Counted from the stretch's first letter, positions 49,011-62,830 are shown. The stretch: 64,000 nt of DNA from Ooceraea biroi (GCF_003672135.1 NC_039512.1:1830874-1894873); one strand, 5' to 3'. Notes: generated from the letters alone by a model not told the origin. Numbers and translations are program-made.

Positions 49011-51840
49011 ATGGGTAAAATGGGGACCGAAACCCGGAGGGATCAACCTGCTTTGAAAAAAATACGGTTTTGCTTAGATCCAGAATACCGCGCTTTGTGT
49101 TTTCTTGGAGGCCAAAAATAAAATGTCATTTAGACCGATCCGATTATATTAGATATTTGTTAAGTTTAAAATTGATCAGAAATTTAAAACGTATCTTATC
49201 ACCAATTGCATCGTCAAATTTTATTTTATTGGCTCTCGAGTGTCGTCAAGTAACTCGAGGATTTACCATATTTATGATGACGTCAATATGTGTCTATATC
49301 TTTTTTCTTTAACTCGCTTCCGCGATGCACCGCATCGCAAAGGACATTTGCGTTTTTTTTCGACGACGACAAGTCGCGATTTTAATCGGGGCATTCCACG
49401 AGTACCTTAAATTTTTTCTCGGTTTGCGTCGACACGTTCGCTTTGCACAGATTGCGTTCATTGTCCTATCTGGTTTAATCGGTCAATTAGGATCACTGAT
49501 CGGTGACGTGTCGGTTTTGTGGCCGACCTGTACTACTGTTAATTAAGATTACATTCTCCCATGATGCTATTAATCGCATACTCGAATTATTTATCGCAAA
49601 ATGTTATTTGCTATTGTACATAGGTATTATTTAGCTATTACATTCATATAAAATTCATTTTATTCTTTATATAAAATAAATGTACTATATTTAAAATATA
49701 ATACTCTTTGATAAATTTGCATATTAATTTAAATAAAAATTTACACATGCAAAATTTACATGTAGTTTTAACTTTGAATGATTGTCCGTTGCAACTCTTT
49801 TTCAACGTCGAGCAGTTAGATGATTTAATTATTAAAGGTTATTTTTATTGAAATACAATTTATTTCAAATTATCCGGGATTTAATTTCTGTTTTGCTCAA
49901 AGAATTTATCAAAATTTCTGAATTTTCATCGATGAATAATTTCATAATCTCATTTTGCCTCGTCTTCTCGAGTTATATACTCTTGGCACTCTAGATGAAA
50001 GGACATCCTGCATAATATGCGTATGCGACCGAATTGCGCGTTTTACCGTCACCCGGTTGATGCAACACCATCCGTGCAAATTGCCATGAGGGAGCGCTTA
50101 TTAAGGACCTCGGTGCCCGATAATCCGTCCCTCGCAATTTCCAGTCGATAATTCACCGTCGGCCTCACACATTTAAGCGACACATGCGACGGACCGTGTA
50201 AAGATGCGGCAAAGTGGCCGGCGATTATAATTCATCTTGTAATCGTCAGTACATGATACCGAAATTGTGTACAGTTTCGGTCTTATTTCTATCTGATATC
50301 GTTCATCTTATGGTTTTACTTCTACGATGTAGTTGACTCTCTTTTTTCGATTGTTATTTAAAATATCGCAAGAGTTATTTTGTATCAATCTGAAAAGTTC
50401 AGCTGTTTTCTTAACTTAAGCCGAAATATATGCATCTTTTAATGAATTTATATATACCTATCAGAATCAGATTTAATTTATTTTATAATTTATCTTATGA
50501 CTTGAGCAATAATGTACATCAAATCAACTCCTTAGTTTTGAAGAAATTTTTAAGCACGTTTTAACTACCTAAAATCTGTAATTGAATCGTTCCACAATAT
50601 TCAATATTCAATTTTCAGTACCTGAAGCTAAAGTAGAAGTTCTTAATCACTCGAAATTCGACATCAGAGAAGCGATTCGTGGAACTCGCAATGTCTCCTA
50701 ATCCTCCAAATCCGTGAGATTTCCTTAAAATATTAATCGCCGATCTTCAAAGTAGTTAAAGACTACCTCTCTCAAGCTCGAATTGAACATCGACTTACCA
50801 GAAACGACGTACAAACAAAACTAATCTGGATGATGAGTAGATATTCTTTAAACCTTTAATGATCATGTTCAATTTCGTTTCATGTCACACACACAGCCTC
50901 CGATCCTTCAAGTTGTTAATCCCGTCATTACGTCGTCCTTTTTTACGGATGAGCAGCTCCAACGTGTTGTACATTAACCATGCAGATCGAAAGCTAGCCA
51001 GCGGCCGTCAGTGTCAATGTTGTTTATCACTGGACTGCAATGTGCACGCATACATACATACATTTCATAGACACGCGCGCGCGCGAGTATCTGACATACT
51101 GTGCATACCTTTGACCTAGATAAGGGGAAGTCGATGCGATTCTTATCCCGGGTCCATAGCCGCAGGGCGCTTCCTACGGTGTTGAACTTAATGGAGCTTG
51201 AATACGTGAAGATGAGGACGGTCTCGGAGCCCGGGGCGATCTGCCGGAATTTTCGCCAATCTCAACCGATCCAAAAGTCGCCGCGTTAATTCTTATCCGG
51301 CGTCGTATAATGGAAAAATGCTGCGGTGGTATCAAACTTCAGATTTTATTAAAATCCCGGATAGAACGTGACGTCGATGTTTTGTCGTGACTTTGCGCAA
51401 TGTCGAGCGGAATTCCCAGAAAATACCACAAGATGGAAGATTAGAAGAAAATTTTAGCAAACATTTCATGATTTACTACGATCAATGAAGAAGTTAGAAA
51501 ACAAATATTTTTGATACACAGGTATCTTTCGATACAATATACTGTGTTTTTTAATATCTATATTGAATACCGAATACTGATATGAAAGGCATTAAGGAAT
51601 ATCAAAAAATTAAATCTACATTTTAAAAATAACGTTGAAAATATCGAAAACGGAAGACATGACCGAAGTATAGATTATTCCTGAAACGACAAACAAAGAA
51701 ATAAGAAAGGGATTTTATCTTGATAATTTCCGATACTGCGAAGACTGCTCTACCCATTCCGCCTGCTTGTGTTGGTCAATCGCTTAAATAAATAAAAGTT
51801 ACACAGAAACCCTTTCGGCAGTGTTAACTCTATCACTCGA
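49011..51840. other. Presumed intron, no gene recognised
   Basis: AT-rich with a CpG-containing patch at about 50000-50230 and a CG-dinucleotide run (CACGCGCGCGCGCGAG) near 51071-51086. No coding signal was seen. Confidence 0.5.
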
Positions 51841-51849
51841 CACGCGGTT

Positions 51850-52310
51850 TCTCCTCTCTCCTTCTCTTGTAAGAGAGGCTAGTCGGGAGAAAGAGAGGGT
51901 GCGAAGAGGGTGAAGAGGTAAGCTTACCCCGAGTAATCGGGGTAGCGCGCGCGCGAAGCGGAAAGTAGGGCAGTGGGTGAGCGCGCGCAGCGCGCACCCT
52001 CCACGCTTGCGTAACGTAACGTTGCCCCGGGTTTTACGTCACCGTTCACCCGGGGATGACGTCACCCGGCCGGTCGGTCTATACCCGCTACGGTGTCGGT
52101 GTTCGAGCCGCCATAAACCCGCGCTTTCGCGTGGTTCTCCAACCCCTCCAATCCCTTCCCGGCGAACTTACACTCTTCTTAATGACGTACGACGTCGAGT
52201 GGCAAGACACCCTCCTCAGAGGAGGGAAACGTGGAGAGGGTTAGTCAAGCCAGCGAGTATACCTTTCTTATGGATCAAGAGCGCGGGCTGCACGATGAGA
52301 GTGTGAAGTA
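51850..52310. promoter_or_regulatory. GC-rich island with CRE sites and hairpins
   Basis: This island contains a full CRE palindrome TGACGTCA (52057-52064) and a near-CRE TTACGTCA (52034-52041), both beside CCCGGG words. A TATA-like TCTATACCC follows near 52078. Local palindromes are GGTAAGCTTACC (51917-51928), CCCCGA-GTAA-TCGGGG (51927-51942) and CCCTCCTC-A-GAGGAGGG (52210-52226). Frames here are unrecognised. A CREB/ATF-responsive promoter or enhancer is plausible but unproven. Confidence 0.4.
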
Positions 52311-52642
52311 TAAATCTACAAGGGGCTCTGGATCGGAATCGAGCAATGTTCCCTGACACGAGACTTGACGGTGGATTAATCGGGATTAACGGCGCTTTTT
52401 TCTCGTTTATTTCTTATTCAAGATCTGTTTGACCATTATCGGAGATGGTTTTTTCTTAACGAGAATTCCTACGACTGCGGCCTCTGTAAACTCGAAACAG
52501 TTTTTCTAACTAACTCTTAAATTGAAGTTCTCTTGTAGGAGCGGTCGTTTCAGATTATGAGAGGATTAATATTCCATTATTTAGTTTTTATACTTCGGAC
52601 ATTGTTTCATGTTTTATGGGACACTCCTCTTAGATTTTTAAT

Positions 52643-52699
52643 TATGTATAATATGGATATTTATGTATAATACGGATATTTATGTATAATACGGAAATT
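52643..52699. repeat. Three-copy 19-bp tandem repeat
   Basis: Three head-to-tail copies of TATGTATAATAYGGATATT (52643-52661, 52662-52680, 52681-52699); the last ends GAAATT. Confidence 0.9.
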
Positions 52700-53582
52700 A
52701 ATAAATTTTTGTCATTAATTCGTAGATAATGAGTATCATAACACTGATTAAACGAGGAAGTTCCAACGAAAAAATTATAACTGCGAAGTAAACGAATATT
52801 CGAATATCGATTAATCGTTCAATGTTCTACCTGGTTCGATTTGATTTAAAATTTAATCCATCAGTTGTCGAATAATCTTTCATTCACTTTTTTATTAACT
52901 GTCTATTACTCAAATAAAATCACGCCCGGACTCTGTTTATTTTCCACTGTTGTGCGAGTGAGATCTCTCGATTCTCATGCGACGCGCTACATACAATATT
53001 GGCGCTTTTATTCACTCCGTTGGCGCACTCGACAAAAATCGAACAGCCAACGTCGCGGCTCGAGTGCGAGAGTCCTATTCGTAACGCGTCCGAAGTCTCT
53101 GTCCTACATTTTCCTCGTTATCCCGAATACTCCTCAGCGGCGCGGCCTCATACGAGCATCGTGAAGGGTGGCCAACACGGTAACGCCCCTCGCGGGTTAA
53201 GTTATAACCATCTCTCTCTTACTTACTTACTTTCTCTCTATTTTTCTCCCGAGAACAACCATAATATCCGTTTTCTTCCTTCCGCCAATTATTTTTCGCA
53301 GGCAGCTCGAAAGCAGAATCTTGGACGACCTTCTTGTTTCCTTTCTTGTTATTATTATTATCTCTCTCCTCTGGTTCTAATAAAACTTCTTCAGTATAAT
53401 TAACTGCTATCGGGATGATTTTTGTTCCTACTCCAAAAATTATTTCGTGTGGTACTGAAAAGGGAGATTTGAAGGGAAGAGATTCGTAAGCTTAAATTCT
53501 TTATTATTTTTGTAAGCAGTTGAAAGAATTGTGCAATCGATAATCTCAAATGTTAAATAAGTTTTTTAACATTGAGAACATT

Positions 53583-53785
53583 ATCTCGCATCATTGATTA
53601 TTAATTGTTACAAATTGAGTATTTTGTACAGTAGCTGTGAAAGTAATAAAAAGTTAATCACTTGAAGACAATGACACGGAAGAAAATAATCTCGCATCAT
53701 TGATTATTAATTATTACAAATTGAGCATTTTGTACAGAAGTTGTGAAAGCAATAAATAGTTAATCACTTGAAGACAATGACACGG
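53583..53785 (+). repeat. 106-bp tandem duplication
   Basis: ATCTCGCATCATTGATTATT starts copy 1 at 53583 and copy 2 at 53689. Both end AGACAATGACACGG (53785 for copy 2). Copies differ at only a handful of positions, so this is younger than the duplication at 34932. Confidence 0.9.
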
Positions 53786-55872
53786 CGGCGCAGTTCGCGT
53801 GGAACATTAGTTTAAGTGGAGTAAACTTTAAATAGACGCGACTAGAGTTTATGGACGAATTAATTCCTGCACGCGTTTCACTTAGCAGAATTACTCGACA
53901 TGAGTTGCACACAGATTTCCTCTATCGATTTATCTCCCTCTCTCTCTCTTTCTCTCTTTCTCTTTCGCTCTCTTGGGATAATCTCCCAGGAATGCAAATT
54001 GCACACAAGCTAACTGAAAATTAACAGCACGAGTTTGACATTAAATAAACTACGATGTGACGCACATGATACATATACAATATTATACATATACTATCTG
54101 ATACATGTATATTACACCGATATGGACCTGCCACTTGGAAAGAAAGTAACAATTTCAAGCATAGCGCATTTGTATATGGAATATACATTTTTAATATGGA
54201 AGGAAAGTGAAAAGAGACATAAAGAAGAATCTAAATAAATAAATACAAACGAATTGTTGTAACGTATCTTTAAAGTATAGCCGTTTTTAACTAGAAACAG
54301 CTGCACACACGTCGTCGTTTTAACTAATTCTGAAAATCCAATCTGTAACTTCGACTTTTTTTTTCTCTGAACTATACGAACAAACGAAATAAAAAGTGGT
54401 ACAAACGATTCTATATCGAATCACGTTAACAAAATTGAGATATCTTGTGTGTTACGCGCTGGCCATTTTGTAACTACTTTATACCTTTTTGTTCTTTGAG
54501 ACACAAACGAAGCAAAGAATGATATAATTGAATACAAAGAAAGCACGAACAAGTTACGTTTGATACTTTTACTATCTTCGAAGTCAAGTGCCGAAATTCG
54601 ATTTGTATTTTATCGATATGTGCGCATTAACGTATTTTACCGGCCATTATATCATTAATATGATCATTTATGCGCGCAAGTTACATAAGCTAATGTAAAT
54701 TTAATACGATAAAACTGACATTGATATTCTTTACTTGATGAATTGCAAATACATGACGTCGAATATGCATCATGCGTATAATTAAAATGTAATACGTTAC
54801 TCAATTCAACTCAATTCACTCAATTTTTCACGTGGCATCTATCTCTACATTAGCTCTAATGTAGACAATATGGTTCGTATTACACATAATATTAATTTAT
54901 ACTGTTATGCTTTTTTATGCCGATGTAAGAGAATAACGACGAGATCGGTAATTACGGTAACGTCGTGTATTTGGCGGGTAGAGCGAACTTTAAATTTTCC
55001 CTCGGCACGGGTCAAATCGTCCATAATCGAATTAGTTCGCCCCACGTGCTCTGCAAACTCCTGTCGAAAATTACGAAGGTCCGCTGCAACTCAGTCAACG
55101 TTTCCAATATAACTGCATCGCATGTCGTATCGATCGTAGCGACTATCTCTATTCCACTTGTGACTATTTGCACTAAGGATCCTTCATATAATCTTGATCA
55201 GGTCTTTATCTATTTATTATAATACTAGATCGTTGCCATTGTAAATTATCAGTAACCGCCAGTTGCGTATCGATAAAAATGTGCTACCTTTATTTTGTTA
55301 AGAGTTAAATCAAAATAAAAAATTTAACACAGTTTGCTTATGCAACTTATACAACTTATATGACAGTTTATAAAAACTTCAACATTGCAGATAAAAATAG
55401 TAGACATTTTCAGACAAACAGAAAGAGGCTCAAGGTTTCCTTTTTCTGTTACAAAGTTTACATAAAATCCGGTAAATAAATCATTTGCATACACACACGC
55501 GCGCGCGCGCATGCACACACAAAATAAAAGTTTACCTCAAGTTATTGAGTCGCTTCATTTCTTATACACGAAAATGGGAACAAAAGCTATGGGAAAGGAA
55601 AACTTTTATTTGAATTGCTCGGTGCAATATGTAGCAGCTTGATGGCTCGGAGTGAACCTTTATACGGTTTCAAGGCGATTCACCATCTTTACGATAATTT
55701 CACGAGAAGTTCCGGCAGAACTTTGCCATCGCTTTCATTATCTCGCTCCAGCGAGCGTTTCCTTATCTGGCGATTGTGCCGTGAGAGAGATGTGGAAAGT
55801 CAGTAATAACGTTTTTACGAGTGCATCATGCGAAATACATGTATAGGTAGTTTTATGTGAACATAAAGAACG

Positions 55873-55912
<40 letters not shown>

Positions 55913-57850
55913 TTTCTTTGAAAAACACGCCATTCATTGCTGTGTGCACATGGGCCAGCATATAACACCGCTTTAATTAAGCCGACAGACACGAAATTTG
56001 CAACTGGGTTGCACGTTCGCAAATGTGCTCGAATATATTCACCGTGCAAATTTTAAACTTCATCATTGTGTACGAACTGAATTCGTTGATTTGTGTCTGT
56101 ACATGTATACGACCGAGAAGTCAAATTGCTATTATATTATAAATATAACAATTACCTCACGTTGTATCAAATCTACTCGCGAATTTTCATATTACCATTA
56201 TTTTTTCTCACATGCATACATCAAGAGCTCTTAATTTCTTACGCTTATTATCTGTTGATCTTATCGATTAATTCAAAGTTACCCTGATCCCGAGTTAATT
56301 TACTTTAACTAAAATTAACTTACTGGAATTAATTAGATTTAATTGGACGTTAAAACTTAGTTCGTCTAAACCTGAAACTTTAACTTTGCGCATTATATTT
56401 ATGTATGTGTCAACTTCTCTTTTGACTATGCTATTTTTCTTATCTTACTTAACTATTCCCGATCTTTGAACTATAACTTTGGATATCTTCAGCGAGATAA
56501 TTTCTCTGCAACGGCGTTGTCCGTTGTAAGTGGTACGAACACGCCATGGTCAGACCATGATATAATCATACGCAAAACCGGATTAATCTGCTATGCTCTC
56601 GACTGCTTTATAAAGAAGATACACCGTTCTGTCGGCAATCGATAAACGTTTTTCGATGCAAGTCAAATTCCCCTTGAGGCTCGGATGCTTCCGATTATTG
56701 CTGAATTCTCGTATTCGTATGGATTCTTCCGCCATTGGACTCACCGATTACGAGCGACGAGAAGAAGAAGGAGAAATATAGGTGGTTGGCTTTAAAATTC
56801 ATAGTTTGACGATGGCATAGCGGCATAACGCCTAGAAAAGACATCGACATCGTAGCATAGTGAAATTGCAGGCGGTTAGTTCTCTCTGCTACGTCAAATG
56901 GTATAATAAAATTACAGTGTAATAAAACTGCGCTTTCTACATTACCCCGGGACAGCTTTTCCAGCGCATTTTAATTTTAGTGAAATAATTTCCATCTCGT
57001 TTGTTGTTCTCGCATACATCATTACACAGAGGCGCTTACATTACAAAGTTCGTTTCTTATTTGAGATCAAAAATAGTAAATTTGTTATTCAACACATTTA
57101 TGTATAATAATGATATATATTTAATTATTGTATAATCTCTTTTTCTGTGAAAAATAATTCTAAAAAAAGACTCGAAAAATATTAAATGATATATATTTAT
57201 AAATTAAATTACATAAAATACATACTGAAAATGCTTCTGTATTTCAGAATATACGTTAACCAAAATTATATGGAATACACGAACGTAATCTTATACAAAC
57301 AGTGATATCTATGTTCGTTGCGTCATACAAATTCGTGAACAATTTCGCATAACAGAGCGCTTGCTCTGAATACCTGATAATATATCACTCAGGTTTCCTT
57401 TGCTTTTTTTTGCACGAAGCCCCATTTAAAGCTGGCATTTCGATTTAAGGTCGGCGTTTAAATTGCGGTTTACATGTACATTTTGTAGGTGTGAAGATAA
57501 GCTGTCGTAGTGAAGAAACTAACGGTGTTCCGTTCCTTTTCGTGTTCGACGAATAACATCCAGAAAAATTGCGCGGGAAAATCGGGCGTCACTTAATACA
57601 CGATACTCGTGCTTGAGAAGATGATTTATTCCGCCTCCAAGCACCCGGCAATTTCTGCTTATAATGTCAGTAATTTGTGCACCTTTCTTGGTAAACTTCC
57701 GCGAGCATCAAGCGATTACTGTTATGCACTCTTGGATGCAAATTGAAATCCGACGACAAATTAAAAGCATTATTTTTTAAATCTCATTTTCTCCGTCCCG
57801 CGAGGAAAAACTGGGTTGTCAGTTTTTCTGTGAGATTGTTTTCACTTGCA
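53786..57850. other. Presumed intron, no gene recognised
   Basis: AT-rich with TC-rich tracts (53936-53975 and 55876-55919) and an alternating CA/CG run near 55491-55522. No conserved exon was recognised. Confidence 0.5.
55876..55919. repeat. (TC)n microsatellite
   Basis: A pure TC dinucleotide run of 44 nt. Confidence 0.97.
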
Positions 57851-57859
57851 GTCCGCCGT

Positions 57860-60247
57860 TTTTCCTTCAGGAGACGAAAACCGTGACCCGCTTTCGCGTA
57901 TCACGCACATTCAAATTCGATTCGTCTCGAGTCTTTGGCCAAAAAATACTCCTTGCCCTCCGAAAGGGCAGCCTCAGCGACGTCGAACAGCGCGTGTGGT
58001 CCAGTAAGATAACATACACGGCCGAGCGGGAGAGGAGGACGGCCGATAAAAGCGGCGGCGACCACGTAACGGAAAGGAGGAAAAGAGAGGAAAAGCGGAC
58101 AACAGGCGGGCGTTTGCTGAGCGGTGAGATGAGACGGGAACGAGGACGACGGAGGTGAGGGGGAGGGTGAGGAGGGAGGCGTGGACCACGGAAAAGGGAG
58201 ACTGAGAGGGCATCCGCAGGACCTACAGATGCAAAGGGGGCGAGGGGTAAGCGAGAGGGACATCCCCGGGGCGCGCAGGCGCCGTGGCGAGAGTGGCAAA
58301 GCGGGTGAGAGCTGCTCACTACGCCCGGGACACCTCGCTCGCGGTCCTCCGCGGGTGGAAGCGAGAGGACGAAGGGGGATACACGCCGAGATGAAGGGAG
58401 ACGGGAGACACGCCGTGGCCGCGGGGGCAGCAGAGATGGAGGAGGAGGAGGAAGAGGAGAAAGAGAGGAGGATCGCCGGGAGGAGAGGGCGTAGAAGCGT
58501 GTGCGCGCGACGCAGGGGGATGAGGAGAGAGGAGCCCCTGGAAAAGCCGGGGAGAGCGCTCCTTTGCCGCCGCTGCCGCCACCGCCGCCGTCGATCCCCC
58601 TCGCAGTAGCGCGCGCGGCAGTCGACGTTTTCCGCGAGGGAAAGCCGCCGTCGTGCGAGTCAGCATCGGACGATCGTTGCACGCCAGGGCACGTTGAAGC
58701 GATCAGCACGCGAGATAAAAAGAGAGAGAAAAAGATAGAGAAAGAGGGAGGGAGAGAGAGAGAGAGAGAAAGAGGAATGGGGGGATGAAGCTGGCAGCGC
58801 GCGGCGAATGAGGGAGAATTGGTCCAGGAAGAGACGCGCAAGGGTGGTGACCCGTGACTCCGCAGCGCGCCAGCAGGAGCAGCCAGTCCGTTCGACACAT
58901 CGCGAGCTTGTACCACTACTCCGCGCGTAACCCCAGTAGCAACTCCGCGCTCTAGTCAGCCGCGGCCGCTGCGTGCTCTGCTTGGACGCGCGCGCTGCGT
59001 TTCCGCGCGTCACTCCTGCGGACGGTGCGGTCCGGTTGTCGTCTCGTCGTCTCGTTGCCGTCTTTTTGGTCGCGGAATCGCGTTACGGTGACGATCAATC
59101 GCGGCAGCAGCCACTAAGCGTGTGCGGGGTGCTTCCGGAGGTCCGTCCGAAATCTGCTGGAGATCGGTATCTCGATTCTCGGTGGATATCTAAGACGATC
59201 AACATCATCGAGGATCCAGACGCGAATCGAGGGGTGAATCTTGATGGTTGGGTGCGCGTGTGTACGTATTCGGTGAGCGGCCGAAATCACGATCGTCGAT
59301 CGGCGAGGAGTACATTCGGTGGTAATTACGACCGACCTACCGACCGACCGATCGATCGAACGTACGTACGTACGGACGCCAGCGCGCGTGAATCCAGCCG
59401 AACCCAGTGATCTCGTGACCTTGTGACACCGCCTGCGAGAGAAGAGGGAGAGGGAGAGATGCACCCGCTGAGAGACTGAGAGCGCCCGCCTCGCGGCCGT
59501 ACACCGATCTCGCTACCGTGTCGCGCGGCGCGCGTCGGCTCCTCCCAGATCGCGAGAGGGTTGGCGAGAAGAATCGGGGCAGAAAAGTGAGTCGCGCGCG
59601 GAGTGCGGCGAGTCGTCGAGCGATCAGCTGCGCTCCGACCGCTTCACGAGTCTCGCATTTTGATCAGCGCCTTCGCGGGATTTTAAAAATCGAGATCGGT
59701 TTTTGAGGCCTCGACGGTGCACATTCCCACCAATCGAATCGCTATTGTTGGAACAACCATAAAAATCGGCACGATCGATTGCGAAGTGTTGAACGATACA
59801 ACTGCGAAAAGAAATCGAGAAAACTGTAAATCTCCCGACCGATCTCAATGACGAGCTTGCGATCTTTAATGTCCACTTAAATTGTTGGTTCTTTTTTCTC
59901 GCGAGAGGATAGATCAGCGAATCCTTTGATCGTACGGACGAAATCCGGAAGAATACTCGCAATTTCAAGGAGATCGGCACCGCAACAGCCGATTCTCTAC
60001 TTAAGTCAGAGTAAAAGCACGTTTTCAGTCGTTTAAAGCTCGTATCGAAGTGATCGGTTTAGACGAAAAGTCAAGGAAGAAAAATATCCCGCGGGAACGG
60101 GAGTCTGCGCCGATCGGAGGAAGCCTGCGAGTCGCGCAGGGATCGGAGAAGCGTTCACGGCACTGAGCTTCGGGTGGCAGCTGGAAGAGGGGGCCTCGTG
60201 TTTCCCACCCCCGACCGGTGGAAAATCGAAGACGTGTCGAAACTACC
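57860..60247 (+). promoter_or_regulatory. Large CpG-rich promoter island and 5' UTR of the MSEGTP exon
   Basis: About 2.4 kb of GC- and CpG-rich sequence lead to the ATG at 60248. The left 900 bp are strongly purine-rich on the plus strand. The middle holds CG-rich blocks (GCCGCGGCCGC near 58960) and CGAC/CGAT repeats near 59334-59377. Initiator-like TCAGTC occurs at 60025-60030. Several upstream ATGs exist, such as a 6-codon uORF at about 59460. Which part is promoter, exon or spliced-out leader cannot be told from sequence. Confidence 0.5.
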
Positions 60248-60320
60248 ATGAGCGAGGGCACGCCGAAGTCGCAGACCAAGATCGTCGTGCCCGACGGTTC
60301 GCCAGCCCGTCCGCAAGCTG
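60248..60320 (+). CDS. Candidate alternative first coding exon, MSEGTPKSQTKIVVP type
   Basis: The ATG at 60248 has the context ACCATGA. It opens 24 codons (MSEGTPKSQTKIVVPDGSP, then ARPQA) plus one base, up to a plausible donor GCTG|GTACGC at 60321, so phase 1. Read through, the frame continues to a stop near 60526 with intron-like AT-rich codons, which favours the splice. The phase equals that of the exons at 10323 and 34785. A polar, Pro/Ser-rich cytosolic N-terminus fits many proteins, including dock-less K-Cl cotransporter isoforms, but I do not recognise it with certainty. The donor is weaker than the other two. Confidence 0.5.
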
Positions 60321-62830
60321 GTACGCATCATCGCATACTCCCCCGACACGTCGCTAAGTCTTTGGTCTGCTTTGGTCAGCTTCGAATTGCTCGGGCATTC
60401 CGCGCGCGCGAAATATGCTCCAAGTTTCCACATAGTCGTTGCATAAATATACGTAAAGCACAAATTCCCAAGTTCATAATAACATTTACAAAAACATCTT
60501 CGTCTTTCGTCATACTGAAGATTTGAAAAATTATAAAATATTTTTTAATAAAGACGTAAAAATGCTATTATATGACAACAGCAATAGAGAATAGAAAACA
60601 ATTATTTGCAATATTAATTATATTTGATAAAGTAATCGAATATTTAGTACTAGGAAATATATTCTAAATATTAGTAATCAAATTTTTATTGAGAGAAGTG
60701 ATTAAAAATTATATAATTAATACATATGTTGTATATTTTACATAAATAAATGATTAGCTTTTTATTTCAAAAAAATTTGGCAACACATTAGAAAGTAAAA
60801 GGATTAGTTTTGCCTGAAAATTTCGCCAACGCAACTGCAAGTAAGTCATTCGCAATTGCAGCAATTGATCGTCGCGGCTTTGTCGAGTACGCTCGTGAAA
60901 TATGGGGGCATTGGGAGAATTACAATAACGAAGTATGATCGCAACTTAAAGAGGAACTCTCTCTCCTTTTGTCGTTTGAGTGAGTGGCGAAGAGCGTCAC
61001 TCTGTCTTATTTCGTCTCGTCCGTTAATTGACTCAAGGTCACCCTTTTTTAGCCCGATACTAATTCAATTAAGCACAAGGCCGCGAGGTGAATCGATAGT
61101 GCACACGAGAGACGGAGACAAGACGCGTATATACACATTCACGGAGTATCTCTGTGTTTTTAACGTCGATAGCTACTACCTATAGATCCGATTGTCCGAT
61201 GTCCAGCAAAGTGAAGCTTCGTGCTTTCATCCTTTTCGCGTACTACCGAGTGCCAATCCGCGCACAGAACTAATCAAACTTACAACTTTATACACATGGT
61301 CGGCGTCGGAATGACCGAGACATTTTCTGCTTTGATAAATAGAATGTAACTTTCTTATCTACATGCTTTTGTAAAATTTGATACATAACAATCTTAACTT
61401 AACAAAATTCAATAAAATACATATTAATAATTAACATTTTAATATTCTGGTTAAAGAATGATCAACTTTAGATTGCTCAAATAATGCTATCTGGATATGG
61501 ATTAACGTTCAGCACTCAGCAAGAGTGAGGAAAACCTGGTGAAAGGTGGAATGAAATATTAATCTGTAACTTGGGAAACGGTGTAGGGTAAAGTCTTTCT
61601 AGCCCAGCCCTTCTCACGTATCACGCGTAGTTACACCGCCATCAACCACTCGAAATATTTTGATATTGATAAAACCACTTTCTGAGTAAAGTGATTCTTT
61701 ATTATGGTCTAAAATATTAAAACACTATGCAGTATTTATATTTCATGTTTGGTTTGATTCTTGTACTGTATATTCCATCAAAATGGCCTTACATTTTACT
61801 GAAATAGGGCGCAAATAGACATCCTGAAGCATGTATCGACGAGCTTATGAGCGAAAAACTTACAAATGAAGGTTTTTGCATCACAAATCGTAAGTCGTCG
61901 ATTTCTCTTCGATAAAAAGCTTAAAATTTTTTAATTTCAAAGGCTGATTACTCGCGAACCTATATGACTGTCGCAGTTAACTAGACCGCGGTCAAAGGCC
62001 ATCTTAAAAACTGGCTCTTTGTCATGGAAGTAGAGTCCGTTTTAGCATCCTTTGCACTCGCAAAGTGGACGTCGCGAAAACGACGTCAGCAACTAACTTT
62101 GCATCAGACTCGCTGCATCACACGTGACGTATGTACGTGTGCAAATGCACGGGGTGCAGTGGCGTCCTTTGATCAGCAGAACGTGAAGCATTGCTTCGAA
62201 TGCGCGACAACGATGGCGATCAAAGGTCAGAGTTCGTCACGGGCGTGATCCGAGCGGCCTGAAAGGTGGCTACATTCGATTCGATCACAATTTAAAATCC
62301 GTTTTAATGCAGTGATTTTCGAGCGAGAGGAAATGATCGTGACAGTTCTTGGTCTTGGACGTGATAGTTCTTTTTTCCAGCATGCTTTCTCAGATTGGAA
62401 GGAAGTAATTTGTATACAATTCTCATGCATGCAAATCACAAAAAACGCGGAAAATAAAATTCAATCTACTCAGTTTACTGCTCTGTACAAAACGCATTAC
62501 GTTAATGTCATAAATACCAAAACACGTTATAAGAAAGATTTCTTTCAAAATTGAAAATATCTTTATCGTCATTCTTTCTATATAATATGCACACGAAATA
62601 AGAAAACAAAGAAATTAATGTTTTTAATGAATATTTTTGAAGAAACGAGGAATAAGTTATAATATAAATAATTTTTATTTTTATTATAAATTTATTTTTA
62701 GTAGCTTGGATTTTTTATTACTATTACATCAAACATTATAAGATAATGCGACATCGATTGATTACATCATAAAGTAAAAATAGCAGATTTCAAACTGAGG
62801 AAACACTTTTCATATACAAGTACCTGCTTT
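60321..62830. other. Presumed intron of the plus-strand gene, no exon recognised
   Basis: AT-rich to about 60850, then mixed. Frames up to 109 codons exist but are unrecognised. No acceptor followed by a conserved coding stretch was found before the right edge. Confidence 0.5.

Noticed and set aside
57867..58916. 349-codon minus-strand open frame
   Set aside because: It is a Ser/Pro/Leu/Arg low-complexity translation of a purine-rich tract, other frames are open too, and no domain is present. It is a composition effect.
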